64,000 bases of DNA, from positions 1 to 64,000 of the forward strand of contig NZ_AKKE01000171.1 of assembly GCF_000281975.1 (NCBI RefSeq), written 5' to 3'. The position numbers and the translations under genes were made by a program. Below, piece after piece: positions 44,631 to 52,256 of the stretch (position 1 is the stretch's first letter; every line of letters starts with the position of its first letter). This DNA comes from Novosphingobium sp. AP12 (lineage in GTDB: Bacteria > Pseudomonadota > Alphaproteobacteria > Sphingomonadales > Sphingomonadaceae). The notes under the pieces are model-generated. The model had not been told where the DNA came from and ran no database searches. It saw only the letters and a list, made by a program, of their open reading frames with translations.

Positions 44631-45122
44631 ATGCGCAAGTTCTTCCTCGCCGCGATCGCCGCGAGCGTTGCCCTTCCTACCCTGGCGGTTCCGACGATGG
44701 CCTCGGCCCAGAGCGCCCGCGAAGTCCGCGACAGTTCGCGCGATGTCCGCCGCGACCAGCGCGACCTGCGCGATGCCCAGCGCTACGGCAGCCAGCGCGA
44801 CGTCCGCGACGCCCGCCGCGACGTACGCGATTCGCGCCAGGAACTGCGCGAGGACTGGCGCGACTATCGCCAGAGCCACCGCAATACCTACAAGCGCCCC
44901 GCCTACGTCGGCCCGCGCGGCTACGCCTACCGCCCTGTCGCGGTCGGCCACCGCTTCGACCGCGCCTATTACGGCGACCGCTACTGGGTGCGCAACTATT
45001 CGACCTACCGCCTGCCCGCCCCGCGCGCCGGCCACCGCTGGGTCCGCTACGGTAACGACGTGGTCATGGTGAATACTCGGACCGGCCGTGTCGTGACGGC
45101 CTACAACAGCTTCTTCTGGTAA
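44631..45122 (+). CDS. RcnB-family periplasmic protein
   Basis: 163 residues. Signal peptide MRKFFLAAIAASVALPTLAVPTMASAQ, then an Arg/Asp-rich heptad-like repeat region (REVRDSSRDVRRDQRDLRDAQ, RDVRDARRDVRDSRQELREDW), then the RcnB core APRAGHRWVRYGNDVVMVNTRTGRVV. RcnB is a periplasmic nickel/cobalt homeostasis protein in E. coli; most sphingomonad homologues have no proven metal role. Closed by a strong terminator. Confidence 0.8.
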   Translation: MRKFFLAAIAASVALPTLAVPTMASAQSAREVRDSSRDVRRDQRDLRDAQRYGSQRDVRDARRDVRDSRQELREDWRDYRQSHRNTYKRPAYVGPRGYAYRPVAVGHRFDRAYYGDRYWVRNYSTYRLPAPRAGHRWVRYGNDVVMVNTRTGRVVTAYNSFFW

Positions 45123-45151
45123 GCTGATTCTCCGCCACGGCGGAACGCAGG

Positions 45152-45187
45152 GACGGTCCCGGAGCCCATCGCTCCGGGGCCGTCTTT
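45152..45187 (+). terminator. Rho-independent terminator of the rcnB-like gene
   Basis: A 14-bp stem with one G-T pair: 45152-45165 against 45171-45184, loop CCATC-like, followed by TTT. Confidence 0.7.
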
Positions 45188-45189
45188 CG

Positions 45190-45885
45190 TCAGGAGGCAA
45201 GCCATTCGCGCAGCGCGGCGTTGACGGCTTCGGGCTGCTCCATCGTCACCATGTGACCGCAGCGCTCGATCTTGCGCAGCACCGCGCCGGGGATGGCAGC
45301 AGCGATTTCCTCGGCATAGCGGGGCGGGGTGGTGCGGTCCTGCGCGCCCACGAGCACCAGCGCCGGCACGCCGATCGCCGCGAGGCCGGGCAAGGCGTCG
45401 GGCCGGCCGATGATCGCCGCCTGCTGCCGCTCGAAGGCATCGATGCCCACCCGTAGCGCCATCGCCACCACCGCTTCGCCCAGGGCGGGATCGGCGTCCG
45501 GATGGACCAGCAGGCCGAGGCTGCCGCGCAGCACTGTCTCGAACCCGCGCTCGCGCGCGGTGCGCACCGCGGCCCGGCGCACGGCGGCGCGGCCCGCGTC
45601 ATCGGCCCCGGCGTTGGTGTCGAGCAGCGCGAGGCGGGTGACCCGCTCCGGCGCGCGGGCCGCGACTGCCATCGCCACGTAGCCCCCCATCGAAAACCCG
45701 GCGAGGGCGAAAAGCTCGGGCGCCGTGTCCAGCAGGCGCTGGGCCATGGCGGCGATGCTGTCGTCGCTCAGCGTATCGGCGATCGTCATCGTCGCCGCGC
45801 CGGAAAGCCCCTCCATCTGCGCGCGCCAGACTTCGGCGTCGCAGGTCAGGCCGGGGACGAGGACGAGCGGTTCTGGTCCGTTCAC
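45190..45885 (-). CDS. Alpha/beta hydrolase (MenH/BioH-like)
   Basis: 231 residues from GTG 45885, which overlaps the miaB stop by 4 nt (GTGA). Nucleophile elbow GFSMGG, an RGSLGLLVHPDAD lid and the catalytic GHMVTMEQPEAVN histidine motif near the end are visible. The substrate is unknown. Its coupling to miaB looks like an operon of convenience. Confidence 0.85.
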   Translation of the reverse strand: MNGPEPLVLVPGLTCDAEVWRAQMEGLSGAATMTIADTLSDDSIAAMAQRLLDTAPELFALAGFSMGGYVAMAVAARAPERVTRLALLDTNAGADDAGRAAVRRAAVRTARERGFETVLRGSLGLLVHPDADPALGEAVVAMALRVGIDAFERQQAAIIGRPDALPGLAAIGVPALVLVGAQDRTTPPRYAEEIAAAIPGAVLRKIERCGHMVTMEQPEAVNAALREWLAS

Positions 45886-47216
45886 GCCGCCAACATCGCC
45901 AGCGGCACCGCGCCCAGGCTTGTGAGGGCGCTGCTGGTGATCTCGACGGAGACGATCTGCCCGATCTCGGCATCCGCGCTGAAATGGACCGACTGCAGCC
46001 ACGGCGACTTGCCCACCCACTGCCCGGGCAGCTTGCCCTTGCGCTCGACCAGCACTTCGCAGGTCTTGCCGACAGCGCGGGCGTTGAAGGCGAGACTGTC
46101 GCGCATGAGCGCGGCCTGGAGCCGGGTGAGGCGCTCGCTCATGACCTCGGCCGGGACCTGCCCGTCCATCGTCGCCGCCGGGGTGCCGGGGCGGGGCGAG
46201 TATTTGAAACTGAAGCACTGCGCGTAGCGGGCCGCGTCGACCACGTTCAGCGTCTCCTCGAACTCGGCGTCGGTTTCGCCGGGGAAGCCGACGATGAAGT
46301 CGCCCGACAGCGCGATGTCGGGCCGCGCCGCGCGGAAGCGCTCGAGGATGGCGAGGTAGCTGTCGACCGTGTGGCTGCGGTTCATCGCCTTCAGCACGCG
46401 GTCGCTCCCCGCCTGCACGGGCAGGTGGAGGAAAGGCATCAGCTTGGGCGTGTCGCCGTGCGCGTCGATGAGGCCCTGCGTCATGTCGTTCGGGTGGCTG
46501 GTGGTGTAGCGGATGCGGGCAAGGTCGGGGATCGCCGCCAGGTCGCGGATCAGGCCTTCGAGGCCGACGCTATGCCCCTTGGCGTTCTCGCCGGTCCAGG
46601 CGTTGACGTTCTGCCCCAGCAGCGTGATCTCGCGCGCGCCGGCATCGACGAGGCGCTTCGCCTCTTCGACCAGCGCGGCGTGCGGGCGCGAGACTTCGGC
46701 GCCGCGCGTATAGGGCACCACGCAGTAGGTGCAGAACTTGTCGCAGCCTTCCTGCACGGTGAGGAACGCGCTCGGTCCGGACTTGCGGCGGCGGGGCAGG
46801 GCATCGAACTTGGTCTGCGCCGGCATGTCGGTATCGGTGACGCGGCGGCCTTCGCCGGCCTCGCGGATCATCTCGGGCAGGCGGTGGTAGGCCTGCGGGC
46901 CGACGACCATCTTCACGGCGGGCGCGCGGCGCATGATCTCGCTGCCCTCGGCCTGCGCGACGCAGCCGGCGACCGCGATCAGCGGGCTGGAGCCGTCCGC
47001 GCGGCGCAGGCGGCCGATGTCGGAATAGACCTTCTCGGCGGCCTTCTCGCGGATGTGGCAGGTGTTGAGCACGACGAGATCGGCATCCTCGCCCTCGGGC
47101 GCGGGCGCGATACCCTGCTCGGCCAGCAGCTCAGCCATGCGCTCGCCGTCGTAGACGTTCATCTGGCAGCCGAAGCTCTTGACCCGGTAGGTCTGGGGGG
47201 CGGTGATGGTGGGCAT
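45882..47216 (-). CDS. miaB: tRNA-2-methylthio-N6-dimethylallyladenosine synthase MiaB
   Basis: 444 residues from ATG 47216. The methylthiotransferase cluster cysteines C17, C53, C85 and the radical-SAM C158-x3-C162-x2-C165 are intact; a TRAM domain forms the C-terminus. It adds the 2-methylthio group to A37 of tRNAs reading UNN codons. In many bacteria miaB precedes phoH-ybeY-corC; here the RcnB-like and hydrolase genes lie between miaB and phoH. Confidence 0.95.
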   Translation of the reverse strand: MPTITAPQTYRVKSFGCQMNVYDGERMAELLAEQGIAPAPEGEDADLVVLNTCHIREKAAEKVYSDIGRLRRADGSSPLIAVAGCVAQAEGSEIMRRAPAVKMVVGPQAYHRLPEMIREAGEGRRVTDTDMPAQTKFDALPRRRKSGPSAFLTVQEGCDKFCTYCVVPYTRGAEVSRPHAALVEEAKRLVDAGAREITLLGQNVNAWTGENAKGHSVGLEGLIRDLAAIPDLARIRYTTSHPNDMTQGLIDAHGDTPKLMPFLHLPVQAGSDRVLKAMNRSHTVDSYLAILERFRAARPDIALSGDFIVGFPGETDAEFEETLNVVDAARYAQCFSFKYSPRPGTPAATMDGQVPAEVMSERLTRLQAALMRDSLAFNARAVGKTCEVLVERKGKLPGQWVGKSPWLQSVHFSADAEIGQIVSVEITSSALTSLGAVPLAMLAA

Positions 47217-47325
47217 GGCGGGCCCGTTACCGGAAAACGGGCGGTTTTGACAGGGGGTGAGACTCTCCTTTCCCGTCATCCATCCTCCACCGCACCGACT
47301 TCTTCAGCGTCACTCCAACCCTTAC

Positions 47326-47352
47326 CGTCATCCCAGCGAAGGCTGGGATCGC
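47326..47352 (+). repeat. Left arm of a 27-bp perfect inverted repeat (palindromic)
   Basis: An exact inverted copy of 47669-47695. Each arm is itself a hairpin (ATCCCAG-CGAAGG-CTGGGAT). The two arms enclose the GIY-YIG gene; this one ends 6 bp from its stop codon. Confidence 0.85.
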
Positions 47353-47358
47353 CCTCGC

Positions 47359-47643
47359 TCACACCAGACGCTCGAAGATATCGCTCCAATCGGGATTGCC
47401 GGCTTCGATGAGCCGTACCTTCCAGTCCCGCTTCCACGCCTTGAGGGCCTTTTCCCGCCGGATCGCTGCCACAATCTCGGCGTGCGGCTCCGCCAGCACC
47501 AGCCGGGTCCAACCGTATTTCCGGCAGAAGGCGGAGCCAGTTCCCGCACGGTGCTGCGCCATTCGGGCGGCTAGATCACTGGTCACGCCGATATAGAGCA
47601 CGCCGTGTGGTTTGTTGGTGAGGATGTACGTCCAGCCGCCCAT
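47359..47643 (-). CDS. GIY-YIG nuclease (UPF0213/COG2827 type)
   Basis: 94 residues from ATG 47643; an ATG at 47658 would add five residues. The GIY-YIG core is WTYILTNKPHGVLYIGVTSDLAARMAQHRAG, with the usual R in the second helix and a TRLVLAEPHAEIVAAIRREKALKAWKRDWK tail including the E. It is a small one-domain nuclease without a DNA-binding extension. It is flanked by a perfect 27-bp inverted repeat, so the whole unit of 370 bp looks like a discrete element. Confidence 0.88.
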   Translation of the reverse strand: MGGWTYILTNKPHGVLYIGVTSDLAARMAQHRAGTGSAFCRKYGWTRLVLAEPHAEIVAAIRREKALKAWKRDWKVRLIEAGNPDWSDIFERLV

Positions 47644-47668
47644 GACGACAGGGTACATGGTGAGGAAA

Positions 47669-47695
47669 GCGATCCCAGCCTTCGCTGGGATGACG
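47669..47695 (-). repeat. Right arm of the 27-bp inverted repeat
   Basis: Exact reverse complement of 47326-47352, starting 25 bp upstream of the GIY-YIG start codon. Confidence 0.85.
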
Positions 47696-47757
47696 ACAGG
47701 ATTTTAATGGCGGTCATCGTTTTCCTACATACCCCGGCCCGCGTTACGCTCGCCGCC

Positions 47758-48198
47758 ATGACCACGCCGCGACCCCGCTCCGCCCGCCGTCCCAACGCCC
47801 AGTACCGCTGGACCCGGGACAAGGCGCTCGCCTTCCTGCATGCGCTTGCTCGCGGGGCCACGGTTGCCGAAGCCGCGCGGGGGGTGGGGATGAGCCGGCA
47901 GTCGGCCTATTACCTGCGCGCGCGGCTGGGTGAGGGCTTCGCGGAAGTCTGGGACGAGGGGCGGGCGCTTGGTGCGCAAGTTGACACCCGGGTGCCCGCG
48001 CAAGTTGACACATCCCGTGCGCAAGTTGACGCCTCCGGTGCCCAAGTTGACACTTTGGGCCGCAAGTTGACACCCGGACGGGTTCATACGCCGCAAGTTG
48101 ACACCGTTTTGCCCCAGGACCGTGTAAACGGTGTAAACCCGGTGTCGCCTTGCGCCTGTTCCCCTTTGCCCACAGTTCGGCTATCCGCGCCCGCATGA
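47758..48198 (+). CDS. Small HTH protein with a repetitive QVDT tail, coupled to argS
   Basis: 146 residues from ATG 47758. The first 70 residues form a homeodomain-like HTH (YRWTRDKALAFLHALARGATVAEAARGVGMSRQSAYYLRARLGEGFAEVW), as in transposase or resolvase DNA-binding parts. The rest is low-complexity with AQVDT units, encoded by a DNA repeat array (47977-48104). The stop TGA overlaps the argS ATG (ATGA), so the two are translationally coupled. The function is unknown; the tail looks like a by-product of a DNA-level repeat rather than a folded domain. Confidence 0.7.
   Translation: MTTPRPRSARRPNAQYRWTRDKALAFLHALARGATVAEAARGVGMSRQSAYYLRARLGEGFAEVWDEGRALGAQVDTRVPAQVDTSRAQVDASGAQVDTLGRKLTPGRVHTPQVDTVLPQDRVNGVNPVSPCACSPLPTVRLSAPA
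47977..48104 (+). repeat. Six-copy CAAGTTGAC direct-repeat array
   Basis: CAAGTTGACAC or a one-base variant begins at 47977, 48001, 48022, 48043, 48063 and 48094. Start-to-start distances are 24, 21, 21, 20 and 31 nt. Copy 5 falls in another reading frame (K-L-T instead of Q-V-D-T) yet keeps the bases, so the conservation is at the DNA or RNA level. Five of six copies contain a perfect TTGACA. Confidence 0.85.
48098..48138 (+). promoter_or_regulatory. Candidate argS promoter with GTGTAAAC direct repeats
   Basis: The TTGACA of the last array copy (48098-48103) is followed after 17 nt by CGTGTA/TGTAAA, within a tandem repeat GTGTAAAC (48122-48129 and 48131-48138). argS begins at 48195. Confidence 0.4.
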
Positions 48199-49940
48199 GC
48201 AAGACGCAGACCCTTTACGCCGCCTTCACCGGGCACCTCCACGCCGCGCTCGATGCGCTGGAAGCAGCAGGCACGCTGCCGGCGGGCCTGAAGCGAGGGG
48301 CGATCACGGTGGAGCCGCCGCGCGATACCGCGCACGGCGACCTGTCGACCAACGCGGCGATGGTGCTGGCCAAGCCCGCCGGCCTGAAGCCCCGCGACCT
48401 TGCCGAGGCGCTGGTCGCCGAACTGTCGAAGCTCGATTCGGTGACCTCGGCCGAGATCGCCGGACCCGGATTCATCAACCTGCGCCTGTCGCCCGCCGCG
48501 TGGCTCGCCGAACTGCGCACTATCGCCGACCTCGGCGCCGACTACGGGCGCTCGGTCATGGGCGGCGGCACCACCGTGAACATCGAATATGTCTCGGCCA
48601 ACCCGACCGGGCCGATGCACATGGGCCACTGCCGCGGCGCCGTGGTGGGCGACGCGCTGGCCAGCCTGCTGGAGTTCGCGGGCCACAAGGTCATCCGCGA
48701 ATACTACGTCAACGACGCCGGCGGGCAGGTACAGGTGCTCGCCCGCTCGGCGCACCTGCGCTACCGCGAGGCGCTCGGCGAGGACGTCGGCGCGATCCCC
48801 GAGGGGCTGTACCCGGGCGACTACCTCGTGCCCGTCGGCCAGAGCCTCGCCGCCGAGTTCGGCGACCGGTACGCCGCCGCGCCCGAATCGGAATGGCTGG
48901 CGCTGTTCCAGAAGAAGGCCGTCGCCGCGATGCTGGTGATGATCCGCGAGGATCTCGCGCTGCTGGGCATCCACCACGACCTGTTCAGTTCCGAAGCCGA
49001 ACTCCAGGCCTCGGGCAAGCCCGACGAGGCGGAAGCCTGGCTGCGCGCGCGTGACCTCGTCTACGACGGTGTGCTCGAGGCGCCCAAAGGCAAGACGCTC
49101 GACGACTGGGAAGCGGTGGAACTGCCGCTGTTCCGCTCGACCCGGTTCGGCGACGACCAGGATCGCCCGATCAAGAAGTCGGACGGCACCTGGACCTATT
49201 TCGGCGCCGACCTCGCCTACCACTTCCAGAAGGCCCGGAACGCCGATGCCCTCGTCGACATCTGGGGCGCGGACCACGCAGGCACCGTCAAGCGCATCAA
49301 GGCCGCCGTCGCCGCGATGACCGGTGCGGATGGCGACGCCACCCCGTTCGAGATCAAGCTCGTCCAGATGGTGCAGCTGCTGCGCAACGGCGAGCCGGTG
49401 AAGATGTCCAAGCGCTCGGGCAACTTCGTGACGCTTGCCGAGGTCGTCACCGAAGTGGGCAAGGACGTGGTGCGTTTCACCATGCTGACCCGCAAGCCCG
49501 AGGCGCAGATGGACTTCGACTTCGCCAAGGTGGTCGAAGCCTCGAAGGACAACCCGGTGTTCTACGTCCAGTACGCCAATGCCCGCGTCCACTCGACGCT
49601 GCGCAAGGGCGCGGAAGCAGGCTTCGCGCCGTCCGGCGACAACGTCGAACTGCTCGGCGAGGAGGAACTGGAGCTGGTGAAGCTGGCCGCGCAGTTCCCG
49701 CGCATCGTCGAAGCCGCCGCCTCCGCACGCGAAGCGCACCGCATCGCCTTCTTCCTCGGCGACCTGGCGGCAGCGTTCCATGGCTACTGGAACCTGGGTA
49801 ACGACCGGGTGGACAAGCGCTTTATTAACGTGGCTGATGGTAAGCTTACGGAAGCGCGGCTTTTCCTGGCCGCGCAGATCGGGCAACTTGTCCGTAACGG
49901 GCTGGCCTTGCTCGGTGTCGAGGCGGTGGAGGAAATGTAG
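48195..49940 (+). CDS. argS: Arginyl-tRNA synthetase
   Basis: 581 residues. Class I signature HMGH (142-145, in SANPTGPMHMGHCRGAV) and KMSKRSGNF, with the N-terminal Add1 domain and C-terminal DALR anticodon-binding domain (VHSTLRKGAEAG onward). The ATG overlaps the stop of the HTH gene. Followed by a SPOR gene 3 nt after its stop. Confidence 0.96.
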   Translation: MSKTQTLYAAFTGHLHAALDALEAAGTLPAGLKRGAITVEPPRDTAHGDLSTNAAMVLAKPAGLKPRDLAEALVAELSKLDSVTSAEIAGPGFINLRLSPAAWLAELRTIADLGADYGRSVMGGGTTVNIEYVSANPTGPMHMGHCRGAVVGDALASLLEFAGHKVIREYYVNDAGGQVQVLARSAHLRYREALGEDVGAIPEGLYPGDYLVPVGQSLAAEFGDRYAAAPESEWLALFQKKAVAAMLVMIREDLALLGIHHDLFSSEAELQASGKPDEAEAWLRARDLVYDGVLEAPKGKTLDDWEAVELPLFRSTRFGDDQDRPIKKSDGTWTYFGADLAYHFQKARNADALVDIWGADHAGTVKRIKAAVAAMTGADGDATPFEIKLVQMVQLLRNGEPVKMSKRSGNFVTLAEVVTEVGKDVVRFTMLTRKPEAQMDFDFAKVVEASKDNPVFYVQYANARVHSTLRKGAEAGFAPSGDNVELLGEEELELVKLAAQFPRIVEAAASAREAHRIAFFLGDLAAAFHGYWNLGNDRVDKRFINVADGKLTEARLFLAAQIGQLVRNGLALLGVEAVEEM

Positions 49941-49943
49941 GTT

Positions 49944-50753
49944 ATGGCGGGCGCTGACGAAGGTTACTTCCCCCGGCCGGCGAAGAAGAACCCCGTCTTC
50001 GGCGACGGGTCTCCGACGACGCCGTACTTCGAGCCGCATGGCGAGGCCGGCGTTGCGCCGCCTTTCCAGACCGGTTTTGAGGAGCCGGGCAGGCTCGACA
50101 TGGGCGAAGAGGAGGTCCGCCTCCCCTGGCTCGAAGGCGACGACGAGGAGCTTGAGGACGAGAAGCCCGGCATGGGCCAGGGCCTGCTGCTGGCGGGTCT
50201 CGGCGTGGTCGCGCTCGCCCTGATCGCGGCGGCCGTTTTCTGGGTCATCAATAGCCGGCCCGAACAGGTGCTGGTCGCCGATGGCGGCGTGATCGCCGCG
50301 CCCAAGGAGCCCTACAAGGTCAAGCCCGAGAACCCGGGCGGCGAAGTCGTCGCCGGCACCGGGGACACCAGTTTCGCCGTCGCCGAGGGCCAGTCGCGCG
50401 CCCCGCAGATCGACGGCAGCGCCAAGACGCCGGGACCGGGCTTCGAAACGATGGCACCGCCGTCCGCCAGGCCCGAAGCCAAGCCCTCCGCCGCGGCGCT
50501 TGCCGCTGCGCCGGTCGGCGGCGTCGGTGTGCAGGTCGGCGCCTATGCCTCGCGCGAGCAGGCGGAGGCGGGCTGGGTCACGCTCAAATCGCAGTATGAA
50601 CCGCTCGGCAGCGTCAGCCACCGCATCGTCCAGGGCCAGGCCGACATCGGTACCGTCTACCGCCTCCAGGCCGTCCCCGGCGACGCCGCCGCCGCGCGTT
50701 CGCTGTGCTCGGGCATGAAGGCGGCGGGCATGAGCTGCCAGGTCAAGAACTGA
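49944..50753 (+). CDS. SPOR-domain membrane protein
   Basis: 269 residues. A cytoplasmic acidic N-terminal part, one transmembrane helix at about 80-103 (GLLLAGLGVVALALIAAAVFW), a proline-rich linker and a C-terminal SPOR domain (GVQVGAYASREQAEAGWVTLKSQYEPLG...YRLQAVPGDAAAARSLCSGMKAAGMSCQV). SPOR domains bind denuded septal peptidoglycan, so it should act at division. It follows argS as in many alphaproteobacteria, but the nagZ and scpA genes that often come next are absent. Confidence 0.9.
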   Translation: MAGADEGYFPRPAKKNPVFGDGSPTTPYFEPHGEAGVAPPFQTGFEEPGRLDMGEEEVRLPWLEGDDEELEDEKPGMGQGLLLAGLGVVALALIAAAVFWVINSRPEQVLVADGGVIAAPKEPYKVKPENPGGEVVAGTGDTSFAVAEGQSRAPQIDGSAKTPGPGFETMAPPSARPEAKPSAAALAAAPVGGVGVQVGAYASREQAEAGWVTLKSQYEPLGSVSHRIVQGQADIGTVYRLQAVPGDAAAARSLCSGMKAAGMSCQVKN

Positions 50754-50905
50754 GGCGCCGAATCGATACGTCGTCCCTGGCTCCACCGGGGATCGCCGGC
50801 GAGGCCGAGCCACCTCGCGTCTGAACAGGGCGCGGTAGGCGCCCACGGCGAGCTATCGCCTCGACAGGGCCCCCGTCCGCGCGTTCGCGGGGACGAGGTG
50901 AGGCC

Positions 50906-52087
50906 TCAGGCCGTCAGTATCCGATCAAGCGCCAGCCGGAACTTCTGCATGTCCTCGCCCGAACCCACGGTGATCCGGGACATCGCCGGCAGCGCGGTCC
51001 ACGAGCGGCCGATCTGTACGCCCTGCGCGAGGAACGCCGCCGTCATCTCCTTCGGAGTGGCGGTCTTCCATTCGACCATGAACATGTTGGCGCGGCTGCC
51101 GCGCACCGTTTTCAGCCCGCGCCGGGTAAGGTGGGCGATGGTCTCGTCACGGACGGAAACCATCTGCGCGCGCCGCGCCGAAATCTGGTCGGCGAGCGGT
51201 AGCGAGGCGGTGGCACAGGCGACGGCGGTCATCGGCAGCATCTCGGTCACCAGCGGGCCGTCGTAGCGCATCATCCGCTCGTGCAGCGCCTTCGCCGCGA
51301 AGGTCAGACCGAGACGCATGCCGGCCATGCCGAACAGTTTCGAGAAGGTGCGCATGACGATCACGTCGTCGCGGGTCGCCGCCAGCTTCGCGGCGCTGGG
51401 CGCGCCGGCGAAGTGGATGTACGCCTCGTCGACGAGGATCACCGCGTCCTTCGGCTTGTTTTCGGCCAACCAGGCGATGTCCCCGACCGGCGTCAGCGTA
51501 CCCGTGGGGTTGTTGGGCGAGCAGACGTAGTAGAGCCCCGCGCTGGGATCGGCGGTGAGCATGGCGCGCACGTCGTGGCTGTTGTCTGGCGTGAGCGGGA
51601 CTTTCGACACTTTCGCGCCGAGCCATTCTCCGGTCATCCAGATCGGCTCGAAGGTCGGGTCCGCCGTTACGATGCCGCGCGTGGGCGAGGCGAAGCTCAC
51701 TGCGCTGCGGCAGAGCGGGTCGCTCGATCCCGGCCAGGCGAGGATGCGGTCGGCGGGAATGCCCTCGACCGCGGCGACAGCGGCGAACAGCTTTGCGCGG
51801 TCGGCGTCGGGTTCATAGCGGTTACTCTGTGCGATCGCCCGCATCGCCGCGTCGGCCCCGACGGGGAAGGGGCCTGTCCAGCACTCGTTCGATTCGAGAC
51901 GGACCATGCCCGGCACCGGGCGTGGTGCCTGCGCGATGGCGGGCGCTGCCTGCGCTACCGCGATGCCGCCGCCGAGCAGCGCTGCGATCCGCCCGAAATC
52001 GCGCCTGTTGTAGCCGCGCGAAACGAGTTCCTCCCCGGCCTCATCCGCTACCAGACGATCTTCGATGCGCGTTTGCTGCCGATCCAT
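50906..52087 (-). CDS. PLP-dependent aminotransferase (HisC-like) with a Tat signal
   Basis: 393 residues from ATG 52087. Residues 24-55 form a twin-arginine signal (SRGYNRRDFGRIAALLGGGIAVAQAAPAIAQA, R28/R29), which is unusual for an aminotransferase. The mature part is a class II histidinol-phosphate-aminotransferase-like enzyme: SPNNPTG (190-196), VILVDEAYIHF with D220, and the PLP lysine K250 (TFSKLFGMAGMRLG). It would be folded with PLP in the cytoplasm and exported. The substrate is unknown. Confidence 0.85.
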   Translation of the reverse strand: MDRQQTRIEDRLVADEAGEELVSRGYNRRDFGRIAALLGGGIAVAQAAPAIAQAPRPVPGMVRLESNECWTGPFPVGADAAMRAIAQSNRYEPDADRAKLFAAVAAVEGIPADRILAWPGSSDPLCRSAVSFASPTRGIVTADPTFEPIWMTGEWLGAKVSKVPLTPDNSHDVRAMLTADPSAGLYYVCSPNNPTGTLTPVGDIAWLAENKPKDAVILVDEAYIHFAGAPSAAKLAATRDDVIVMRTFSKLFGMAGMRLGLTFAAKALHERMMRYDGPLVTEMLPMTAVACATASLPLADQISARRAQMVSVRDETIAHLTRRGLKTVRGSRANMFMVEWKTATPKEMTAAFLAQGVQIGRSWTALPAMSRITVGSGEDMQKFRLALDRILTA

Positions 52088-52256
52088 GCCGATGTCCCCT
52101 GCTACGACGAAAAGCGACGCCCATGCTTCGCCCCGTTTGGCTCGACGCATGCCCTCCCGGCGTGAAAGAGCGAGATGTCGCGCCCTTCCCTGTTCGCGGC
52201 CATAATGCACCAGCAATCGCGCCGGGCAAGGGGGTGTCGGGGTAAGCGAATGCCTC

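Noticed and set aside
47605..47757. Upstream extension of the HTH protein to 197 residues
   Set aside because: The extension would run through the inverted repeat and part of the GIY-YIG gene; ATG 47758 fits the HTH start.
47977..48104. CRISPR array
   Set aside because: The repeat is only 9-11 bp, spacers are 9-20 bp and irregular, there are no cas genes, and the region lies inside an open reading frame.
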